5,424 nucleotides of DNA from Bacteroidota bacterium (GTDB lineage: Bacteria; Bacteroidota; Bacteroidia; Flavobacteriales; Weeksellaceae), in NCBI GenBank assembly GCA_023411265.1, contig JAEYOX010000050.1, forward strand, positions 1 through 5,424, read 5' to 3'. How positions within the stretch are numbered: the first letter of the stretch is position 1; each line of letters begins with the position of its first letter. The position numbers were made by a program, and so were the translations under genes. Positions 1 through 5,424 of this stretch are shown piece after piece. The notes beneath the pieces were generated by a model. It made no database searches. It saw only the letters and a program-made list of their open reading frames with translations, and was not told where the DNA came from.

Positions 1-70
1 ATACAAATGAAATAAAATACCAGCAGCATGTTCTTTGCACCAGTATCTACAAAGGAAATCGTCCTAAACG

Positions 71-101
71 AAAGAGGCTGCCTTCATTGGGCAGCCTCTT
101 T
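71..101. terminator. Strong Rho-independent hairpin terminator, probably bidirectional
   Basis: A perfect 12-bp inverted repeat (71-82 AAAGAGGCTGCC, 90-101 GGCAGCCTCTTT) encloses a 7-nt loop. On the plus strand it runs into a T-rich stretch (98-110, CTTTTCTTATTTA); on the minus strand the trailing T run is shorter and interrupted (CTCTTTCGTTTAGG). It lies directly after the PBP1A stop codon (104-106), so it can end the minus-strand operon. The better U-tract on the plus side suggests it also serves a convergent plus-strand gene ending at or before the left edge; in-frame plus-strand stops exist at 8-10 and 13-15, but too little sequence remains to identify such a gene. Confidence 0.85.
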
Positions 102-103
102 TC

Positions 104-2479
104 TTATTTATTGAAATCAATATCTTCTCCTTTATTGATCTTCTCGTTGACGTTTTCTTCCTTTCGGGCGGTGCCTTCTACGGGAACTTCAATTCTTGGG
201 GTTCTGAGTTCCTCGATGGTCTGAAGATTTCCTTCGTCGCCATATCCGCCGCCCATCCCGTGAAGCCCGGAGCAACCATCGGTCCATTCGGATGGTTTGA
301 TGAATTTATCGTCAGGCGTGATACCGAGGGACTTATCTGCCCATACTTTCTTCATAAATATAGCCCAGATAGGAAGTGCCATTTTGGCTCCCTGTCCTTC
401 GCCGGTACTCCGGAAGTGGGTGGCGCGATCTTCCCAGCCTACCCAAACGCCGGTAGCCAGGTTGGGCGTAATTCCTATGAACCACCCGTCTGAATTGTTT
501 TGTGTAGTTCCTGTTTTGGCGGCTATTTCTACTGCTTTGCTGATGCCTCTTCTGCCCAGTTCCCCGGAAGCGGTACCAAATTCTGCCACACCTTTCATCA
601 GTTCAATCATGGTGTAGGCATATTTTTCATTCATCACTTCCTTCATATCGCTTTCCACTTCCTTGATAACTCGTCCGTTGGCATCTTCTATTCGCCAGAT
701 CATTTCGGGCTTCATATAATTGCCATAGTTGGCAAATGTGCTGTATGCTCCCAACATTTCATAGATGGTAATATCGGAAGAACCCAAAGCTACGGCCAAT
801 TGACCTCTCGGAATTTCCTGAGTTACACCTAGTTCACGCGCCAGCTGAATAACTTTGTCGGTTCCTACCATATCCATCAACCGCACTGCAACCGGGTTCC
901 TTGAATAGGCAAGAGCGTTTTTCAATGTCGGATTGCCACCGGTGCCCGATACACGATATCCGCGTTCGTTGAAAGTAGCATTGGAGACCGTGGTGCAGGG
1001 CGTCATTCCGAGATTGATAATGGCTGCGGCATATACAAACGGTTTGAATGTGGAACCTACCTGTCTTTTTCCTTGTTTAATATGATCATACTGGAAATGT
1101 TGCCAGTTGATTCCTCCTACCCATGCTTTGATTTCTCCCGTTCCCGGAACCATAGACATAAGGCCGGCCTGTGCAATGTGCTTGTGATATCGGATAGAAT
1201 CCCAGGGCGACATTTCCACTTCTTCCTCACCATTCCAGGTAAACCTCGACGTTTGTATCGGCGTTTTGAACTCAATCAAGATAGAATCCTCAGACACACC
1301 GGCAGCTTTGAGCTGTTTGTACCGTCCGGTCCGTTTCATAGCGGCCATCATGATATTGTCGATTTCTTTTGGTGTAATGTAATAAAAAGGTGCATCTTTC
1401 CTGCCTCTCTGCTCTCTGTCGAAGCTTTTCTGAAGTTCAGTCATATGTTCTTTGATGGATTCCTCGGCATACTTCTGCATTTTGGAATCCAGAGTTACAT
1501 AAATCTTCAGGCCGTCTTTGAAAAGATTGAGTTCTTTTCCTGTCTTTTTCTCGTATTCTTTCAGATAACCGTCTATTTCTTTTCTGAGGTAGAATTTGTA
1601 ATAAGCGGAATATCCTTCATCAATAGATTTTACAGGCTGATAATCTAATTTTATTGGCGTATCAATAGCCTGCTGATGGGTCTCAGCATCAATATATCCG
1701 GTTTTCAGCATCTGATCCAACACGAGATCTCTTCTTCTTTTAGCTCTTTCGGGATTTCTCATGGGATTGTTTCCCACAGGTGCTTCGAGCATGGCAACAA
1801 ACATAGCCGACTCGGGAAGGGTGAGTTCCTTGGTGGTCTTGTTAAAATAAATCTTGGAAGCCATTTCAATCCCGTTGGCATTATAGAGAAAATCAAATTT
1901 ATTGAAGTATTTCTCGATAATTTCCTCCTTGGTATATCTTTTTTCAAGGCTGACCGCTACTACCCATTCTTTAATCTTCTGAATAACGGCTTTCGCTTTG
2001 TTATTGGATCTTTTTCCGGTAAAAAGCAGCTTGGCCAACTGTTGGGTAATGGTACTTCCGCCCCCTCTTTCTCCACGAAATGCAACAGCACGCATGACAG
2101 CCTGCAGGTCGATCCCGGAATGTTCCTTGAAGCGTTCGTCCTCTTTAGCCTGAAGTGCATACACCAGATGCGGCGGCAAATCCCTGAAATACACAGGTTG
2201 TGTTTTTTCCTTTTCAAATTTACCCAGAAGAACGTTATCTGCAGAATAAATCTCTGAGGCCACATAAATATCAGGATTTTCAAGATCTTTCACATCGGGC
2301 ATCTCACCAAGAAATCCTTGCGATGCACCAAAGAAAATGGCGGCCAAGCCGACAATTCCTGCAATGAGAGCCATCCAAACTATTCGTACCCACTTCTTCC
2401 AGCCTGCGTTCCTTTTTTTCTTGGGTGGCAGCGGGAATGCTTTATTGGTGTTTTTTACTGTGTTTTTTTTATTTTCCAT
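104..2479 (-). CDS. mrcA: Class A penicillin-binding protein 1A (bifunctional peptidoglycan glycosyltransferase/transpeptidase)
   Basis: This 791-residue protein polymerises lipid II into glycan strands and cross-links their stem peptides on the periplasmic face of the inner membrane. A basic cytoplasmic N-terminus (about 1-31, KKKR and KKW clusters) precedes one membrane anchor (about 32-52). The GT51 domain (about 75-260) shows EDERFKEHSGID with the expected catalytic Glu113, GGSTITQQLAK (140-150), KEEIIEKYFN (184-193) and RRRDLVLDQML (248-258). The transpeptidase domain (about 435-710) has all three signatures: STFK with nucleophile Ser476, SRN (526-528) and KTGTT (655-659). All visible catalytic motifs are intact, so it should be active. 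A hydrophilic, mostly charged tail (about 731-791) with a Gly-rich patch follows. It is the last gene of the minus-strand cluster, starting 8 nt after gldH and ending at the hairpin terminator. The start is an ATG with no clear Shine-Dalgarno, normal for this phylum. The family call is very secure; the symbol follows E. coli PBP1A by analogy, and strict orthology is not shown. Confidence 0.97.
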   Translation of the reverse strand: MENKKNTVKNTNKAFPLPPKKKRNAGWKKWVRIVWMALIAGIVGLAAIFFGASQGFLGEMPDVKDLENPDIYVASEIYSADNVLLGKFEKEKTQPVYFRDLPPHLVYALQAKEDERFKEHSGIDLQAVMRAVAFRGERGGGSTITQQLAKLLFTGKRSNNKAKAVIQKIKEWVVAVSLEKRYTKEEIIEKYFNKFDFLYNANGIEMASKIYFNKTTKELTLPESAMFVAMLEAPVGNNPMRNPERAKRRRDLVLDQMLKTGYIDAETHQQAIDTPIKLDYQPVKSIDEGYSAYYKFYLRKEIDGYLKEYEKKTGKELNLFKDGLKIYVTLDSKMQKYAEESIKEHMTELQKSFDREQRGRKDAPFYYITPKEIDNIMMAAMKRTGRYKQLKAAGVSEDSILIEFKTPIQTSRFTWNGEEEVEMSPWDSIRYHKHIAQAGLMSMVPGTGEIKAWVGGINWQHFQYDHIKQGKRQVGSTFKPFVYAAAIINLGMTPCTTVSNATFNERGYRVSGTGGNPTLKNALAYSRNPVAVRLMDMVGTDKVIQLARELGVTQEIPRGQLAVALGSSDITIYEMLGAYSTFANYGNYMKPEMIWRIEDANGRVIKEVESDMKEVMNEKYAYTMIELMKGVAEFGTASGELGRRGISKAVEIAAKTGTTQNNSDGWFIGITPNLATGVWVGWEDRATHFRSTGEGQGAKMALPIWAIFMKKVWADKSLGITPDDKFIKPSEWTDGCSGLHGMGGGYGDEGNLQTIEELRTPRIEVPVEGTARKEENVNEKINKGEDIDFNK

Positions 2480-2487
2480 AAGAAATA

Positions 2488-2952
2488 TTATGGTTTTACG
2501 GATTCTATTCTTATTCCAATATCTTCAATTCCGCGAAGCGTATCATGACGCATGGCTTGTACCATCCCTATTTTATAGGCTCCGTTCTGCGGGAATGTAT
2601 AATTCATTCTGTACTGGAACAGTGTTTCTTTTGTTTCCCCAAAACCAGTACCGATCCATTCCCCATTAGGTTTGGCAAGAATATAATTCAGTGTATCAGT
2701 CTCCTTTTTTTTGTTTTTAACATCCTCAAAATTGACGATGACTCTGATATTGCTGTAGGGGTAACTGTTATTGTTCCTTACGACAAATATAAGATTTTTA
2801 GGATTCTGCGCATCCTGAATATCGAAATCGAAGACCTGTTCTGCTTTCTTATCCCAGGCTCCGTTCAGCGGCTTCATCTGTACTTCTCCCGAGGTGGGCG
2901 CACAACTGGCTGCCAACAGGGAAATTACTACCCAAGTCGATAATCTACGCAT
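2488..2952 (-). CDS. gldH: Gliding motility lipoprotein GldH
   Basis: A small lipoprotein (154 residues from ATG 2952) that I recognise as GldH, an accessory component required for gliding in Flavobacterium johnsoniae and widespread in Bacteroidota, including non-gliders. The N-terminus has a basic n-region (MRR), a hydrophobic core (WVVISLLAA) and a lipobox ending in Cys17 (AASC), so lipidation and export are expected. The mature part looks like a compact beta-rich domain with conserved-looking stretches such as NPKNLIFVVRNNNSYPYSN, GEWIGTGFGE and YKIGMVQAMRHD. Length fits the family (about 150-165). The first bases overlap the end of ricT (8 nt); an alternative ATG at 2958 adds two residues and a 14-nt overlap. 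A much longer reading to ATG 3159 would bury the signal peptide internally and is rejected. PBP1A begins 8 nt downstream, so co-transcription is likely. The biochemical role is unknown; it is not one of the core type IX secretion subunits. Confidence 0.87.
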   Translation of the reverse strand: MRRLSTWVVISLLAASCAPTSGEVQMKPLNGAWDKKAEQVFDFDIQDAQNPKNLIFVVRNNNSYPYSNIRVIVNFEDVKNKKKETDTLNYILAKPNGEWIGTGFGETKETLFQYRMNYTFPQNGAYKIGMVQAMRHDTLRGIEDIGIRIESVKP

Positions 2953-4240
2953 TGTCATCACGTTTTGGTGAAGGTTTTTTCTTAAATTTCTTTTTAGGAT
3001 TGGGTGGTGCTGCACCTTCTTTTGAGATTGGTTTTTCTGTTCTGTTGTTGGGCTTTTTACTTCCCCGAAACGGTTTTTCTGCAGAATTATTTCTCTTTTC
3101 CTGAGGTTTCTTCTGTTCTGGTTTTCGGTTTTTGGATTTGGTCCGGTTTTTTCTTTCAAAACGATCCACGCTGCTCTCCTGAATCAAATCTGTGTTTTTC
3201 GACAAAGCTTCAGGATGGGCAAGTTTCAGTTCCTCTAATGGTTTTCCTTTTTCTCCTCTCTTGTTTTGTGAGATGATTTTTTTCACATCCATGATATCCA
3301 GATCATACCACGCCATGGAATTGTCCACATAAGCAAACCACATTTTCTTCTTGAAGACATCTATTTTAATACAAAATGCTCTTCCTTTTTCCGTATCCAG
3401 CATGGTAGAGGTGGAAGGAAAATCATGCAGTGCATCCAAATAGCTGTCGAGCTCATAATTCAGGCAGCATTTCAGCTTTCCGCATTGTCCAGCAAGTTTT
3501 TGTGGATTAATACTTAACTGTTGATAGCGCGCTGCATTGGTATTCACGGAACGGAAATCCGTCAGCCAGGTAGAGCAGCACAGCTCGCGCCCGCATGAAC
3601 CGATGCCACCGATTTTAGCTGCTTCCTGTCGGAAACCTATTTGTTTCATATCAATTTTAGTCCGGAATGTTCCTGCCAGATCTTTGATCAGTTGCCGGAA
3701 ATCAATACGGTTTTCCGCAGTATAGTAAAAAGTTACCTTCCCGGCATCACCCTGATACTCTACATCGGTGATTTTCATCTGAAGAGAAAGGTTTTGCGCA
3801 ATCCTGCGGGCTTCTATTTTTACGGCATCTTCTTTTTTTCTTGCTTCCTGCCAAACTTCGATGTCTCTCTGATTGGCCAATCGGTATACTTTTAAAACGC
3901 TGTCTTCTTGAAAATGTTTCTTTTTCATTTGGATTCTTACCAGTTCCCCGGTAAGACTTACGACTCCTACATCGTGTCCGGAATTTGATTCTACTGTTAC
4001 GACGCTTCCAATACGCAGTGGCAAATTGTGAACATTCTTAAAAAAGCACTTCCGGTCATTCTTAAATCTCACTTCTACAAAATCACATTTTTGTGAAGAA
4101 GGATTCTTGATATTGGAAAGCCAGTCAAAAACACTTAATTTATAGCTATTACCACAGGTATCAACATTTTCGCAACCGCTTGCGGATTTCGTGCCGCAGC
4201 TATGAGCAGAATCTCCGGATGTTTTGCATCCGCAACTCAT
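2945..4240 (-). CDS. ricT: RicT/YaaT-like PSP1-domain protein with Cys-rich N-terminus and basic C-terminal tail
   Basis: A 431-residue soluble protein of the PSP1 (RicT/YaaT) family. The core (about 120-265) has DFRQLIKDLAGTFRTKID (180-197), QIGFRQEAAKIGGIGSCGRE (200-219), the CCSTW block (221-225) and GQCGKLKCCLNYE (251-263), the family's hallmark paired cysteines Cys216/221/222 and Cys253/258/259. In Bacillus subtilis RicT forms a complex with RicA and RicF that carries Fe-S clusters and affects RNase Y-dependent mRNA processing, sporulation and competence. Partner genes are not seen here and the Bacteroidota role is not established. Two additions flank the core: residues 1-30 with five cysteines (3, 5, 15, 23, 29), and a Lys/Arg/Pro/Asn-rich, probably disordered tail (about 355-431). 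No signal peptide or membrane segment is seen. The ATG start is supported by an in-frame TAA at 4274-4276 with no in-frame ATG in between, and by an A-rich leader. It is the first gene of the cluster and overlaps gldH. It is sometimes annotated as a sporulation stage 0 or signal-peptidase-like protein, which is misleading. Confidence 0.93.
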   Translation of the reverse strand: MSCGCKTSGDSAHSCGTKSASGCENVDTCGNSYKLSVFDWLSNIKNPSSQKCDFVEVRFKNDRKCFFKNVHNLPLRIGSVVTVESNSGHDVGVVSLTGELVRIQMKKKHFQEDSVLKVYRLANQRDIEVWQEARKKEDAVKIEARRIAQNLSLQMKITDVEYQGDAGKVTFYYTAENRIDFRQLIKDLAGTFRTKIDMKQIGFRQEAAKIGGIGSCGRELCCSTWLTDFRSVNTNAARYQQLSINPQKLAGQCGKLKCCLNYELDSYLDALHDFPSTSTMLDTEKGRAFCIKIDVFKKKMWFAYVDNSMAWYDLDIMDVKKIISQNKRGEKGKPLEELKLAHPEALSKNTDLIQESSVDRFERKNRTKSKNRKPEQKKPQEKRNNSAEKPFRGSKKPNNRTEKPISKEGAAPPNPKKKFKKKPSPKRDDNA

Positions 4241-4268
4241 ATTTTTTTGTTTTATGTTTGTTAATCTG

Positions 4269-4276
4269 CAAATTTA
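4269..4276 (-). promoter_or_regulatory. Candidate Bacteroidota promoter -7 box for ricT-gldH-PBP1A
   Basis: Read on the minus strand the sequence is TAAATTTG, an exact match to the Bacteroidota -7 consensus TAnnTTTG, 28 nt before the ricT ATG. Transcription would start near 4262, leaving an A-rich leader of about 20 nt. No TTG -33 element is visible at the usual 17-23 nt spacing, so the assignment rests on one box and its position. No comparable box was found just upstream of gldH or PBP1A, which favours a single operon promoter. Confidence 0.5.
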
Positions 4277-4427
4277 GAATAATTTTTAATTCTCTTGCGG
4301 AAAGATGATGGCATTCACTAAGGTTTACATTCATGCCTTCTGGGTGCCTGTTATTTTTCAGCATAATTAAAACACTGTTATACATTGCAAATATTAAGAA
4401 AAATTAACATGATGTGTAAATATATTT

Positions 4428-4435
4428 TATATTTG
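4428..4435 (+). promoter_or_regulatory. Candidate Bacteroidota promoter -7 box for the FadL-like gene
   Basis: TATATTTG matches the TAnnTTTG consensus exactly and ends 18 nt before the ATG at 4454, implying a short leader of roughly 10 nt. The best -33 candidate is TTA at 4404-4406 (21-nt spacer), two of three matches to TTG. Such boxes occur by chance in AT-rich DNA, but the position is right. Confidence 0.5.
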
Positions 4436-4453
4436 AATACTAAATCTTAGTTT

Positions 4454-5424
4454 ATGAAAAGAATTTTAATTTCCTCAGCATTATTAGCAGGTATTTGCAC
4501 CTATGCGGGAGGTTTCAGAGTTTCGCTGCAAGGCGTGAAACAGCTGGCTATGGCTCACACCAGCGCCCATGCAGAGGATGCGAGCATAGCGTTCTTCAAT
4601 CCTGCAGGGATCTCTTTTATCCCGTCCAAGTTAAGCATTGCAGCAGGTGGCTTTGGCGCCATTTCCTCTGTCACCTATCAAAACTTTGATACCCGGCAAT
4701 CCTTTGAGACGGACAATCCTATCGGAACTCCCCTGTATGCAGCAGTTGCGTATAAAGTACTGGACAATGTTTCCGTAGGTTTCAGTTTCACTACACCTTT
4801 CGGAAGCACCATTCAATGGCCGGAAAACTGGGCAGGAAGTGAGATTGTACAGAAAATGTCGCTGAAATCAATGTATTTTCAACCTGTGATCTCTGTAAAA
4901 CTTACGCCATGGGCATCGGTAGGAGCCAGCTACATTTACGCTACAGGATCTGTAGACTGGGATAAAGCAGTAACAGGATTCAGCGGAACGTTGAATATCA
5001 AGGACGAGAAAGCTACCGGACACGGATTCGGGATGGGATTCTATTTCAGGCCTGAAGATAATCTGGATTTGAGTATTGCGTATCGCTCTCCTGTGAATAT
5101 GAAAGCGGAAAACGGAACTGCCACGTTTAATGTGAGCCCCGCTATCTATCCGCTTTTAGGGTTGAATACCAATGGACAGGACAAATTCACTGCTACGCTT
5201 CCTCTGGTAGAAGAATATACATTGGGTGCCACTTATAAGGTAACCCCCAACTGGAAAATTTCTGCGGAAATGAACTATACAGGCTGGGAGAAATATGAAA
5301 AACTGACACTGGATTTTGAAAATGCTCCTGCAGGTAATCAGGATGATCCTACGATATTGGTGAATCCTAAAAATTTTCATAATACCCGCACCTTCAGACT
5401 GGGAACGGAATACAGATTCAATTC
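4454..5424 (+). CDS. OmpP1/FadL/TodX-family outer-membrane transport protein (3' truncated by window end)
   Basis: The first 323 codons of an outer-membrane beta-barrel of the FadL/OmpP1/TodX family, which lets hydrophobic molecules such as long-chain fatty acids or aromatic hydrocarbons cross the outer membrane. The frame is open to position 5424, so the C-terminus is missing. A signal peptide (MKRILISSALLAGICTYA, cleavage likely before GGF) is followed by the N-terminal hatch-like segment (about 19-58) with the family's conserved NPAG motif at 49-52 (AFFNPAGISF). After this come alternating polar/hydrophobic strands rich in aromatic residues, for example YAAVAYKV, VSVGFSFTTPFGS, ASVGASYIYATGS, GFGMGFYFRP and YTLGATYKVTPNWKISAEMNY, typical of barrel strands and turns. 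The ATG is fixed by an in-frame TAG at 4448-4450. It is transcribed away from ricT, probably from its own promoter. The substrate cannot be inferred from the sequence. Family confidence is high; the exact subfamily is unknown. Confidence 0.93.
   Translation, partial: MKRILISSALLAGICTYAGGFRVSLQGVKQLAMAHTSAHAEDASIAFFNPAGISFIPSKLSIAAGGFGAISSVTYQNFDTRQSFETDNPIGTPLYAAVAYKVLDNVSVGFSFTTPFGSTIQWPENWAGSEIVQKMSLKSMYFQPVISVKLTPWASVGASYIYATGSVDWDKAVTGFSGTLNIKDEKATGHGFGMGFYFRPEDNLDLSIAYRSPVNMKAENGTATFNVSPAIYPLLGLNTNGQDKFTATLPLVEEYTLGATYKVTPNWKISAEMNYTGWEKYEKLTLDFENAPAGNQDDPTILVNPKNFHNTRTFRLGTEYRFN

Larger units (their letters stand above)
4241..4453. other. Divergent intergenic region between ricT and the FadL-like gene
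   Basis: This AT-rich spacer of 213 nt separates divergently transcribed genes. It contains a TAnnTTTG box facing each way (minus 4269-4276, plus 4428-4435). The middle (about 4290-4390) holds no convincing gene, operator palindrome, riboswitch or RNA. A minus-strand open frame of 61 codons covers most of it but has no recognisable domain and runs into the start of ricT in another frame, so it is not called. Confidence 0.7.

Noticed and set aside
1..29. Possible minus-strand gene start at 29 (MLLVFYFIC...) downstream of PBP1A
   Set aside because: Only nine codons are visible, it lies beyond a strong terminator, and no TAnnTTTG box precedes it; too little sequence to support a call.
1073..2257. 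Two long plus-strand open frames (191 and 193 codons) opposite PBP1A
   Set aside because: They lie antisense to a PBP with every catalytic motif intact, and their translations are Phe/His/Ser-rich with no recognisable domain, as expected of antisense shadows.
2953..3159. Extending GldH upstream to ATG 3159 (223 residues)
   Set aside because: The extra residues are a frame-shifted reading of the basic ricT tail and would place the signal peptide and lipobox in mid-protein, incompatible with a lipoprotein.
4310..4337. Short inverted repeat GGCAT...ATGCC in the divergent spacer
   Set aside because: Only 5 bp with an 18-nt loop; expected by chance and no support as an operator or hairpin.
4200..4385. 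Minus-strand 61-codon open frame upstream of ricT
   Set aside because: It overlaps the start of ricT in another frame and the candidate promoter, has no domain or start context worth trusting, and fits chance expectation.
5156..5380. Minus-strand 74-codon open frame inside the FadL-like gene
   Set aside because: It is antisense to a clear beta-barrel coding frame and has no recognisable features.
1..5424. CRISPR arrays, insertion sequences, tRNA/rRNA genes, phage or defence genes
   Set aside because: No regularly spaced repeats, transposase motifs, terminal inverted repeats or RNA-gene signatures were seen; nearly all of the window is accounted for by four coherent core-type genes.

Overview
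The window looks like an ordinary, conserved chromosomal segment of a flavobacterium (Bacteroidota), most likely a Chryseobacterium-like member of the Weeksellaceae. The reasons are a gldH-type lipoprotein gene, a Bacteroidota-style RicT/PSP1 protein with a Cys-rich N-terminus, TAnnTTTG promoter boxes in place of a sigma70-type -10, A-rich regions before start codons with no clear Shine-Dalgarno sequences, and a fairly AT-rich composition. The genus is inferred from protein character only; no search was run.

Layout: positions 1-70 hold no supportable gene. A strong hairpin terminator lies at 71-101. Three tightly packed genes follow on the minus strand, listed here in transcription order: ricT (4240 to 2945), gldH (about 2952 to 2488, overlapping the end of ricT) and a class A penicillin-binding protein, PBP1A type (2479 to 104, 8 nt after gldH). 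Positions 4241-4453 form a divergent intergenic region with a candidate promoter for each direction. On the plus strand, from 4454 to beyond the window end, is a 3'-truncated gene for an OmpP1/FadL/TodX-family outer-membrane channel.

Working together: ricT-gldH-PBP1A is probably one transcript, from a promoter near 4269-4276 to the hairpin at 71-101. It joins a cytoplasmic Cys-rich PSP1 protein, a lipoprotein of the gliding machinery and a bifunctional peptidoglycan synthase. The last two act in the cell envelope; the link to RicT is positional. The FadL-like channel is divergently transcribed and need not be related in function.

No mobile element, CRISPR array, RNA gene or phage sequence was seen, and nothing here looks like a wholly new system. 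The points most worth a second look are the Cys-rich N-terminus and long basic tail of the RicT homologue, its overlap with gldH, and the convergent terminator sitting against the PBP stop codon.
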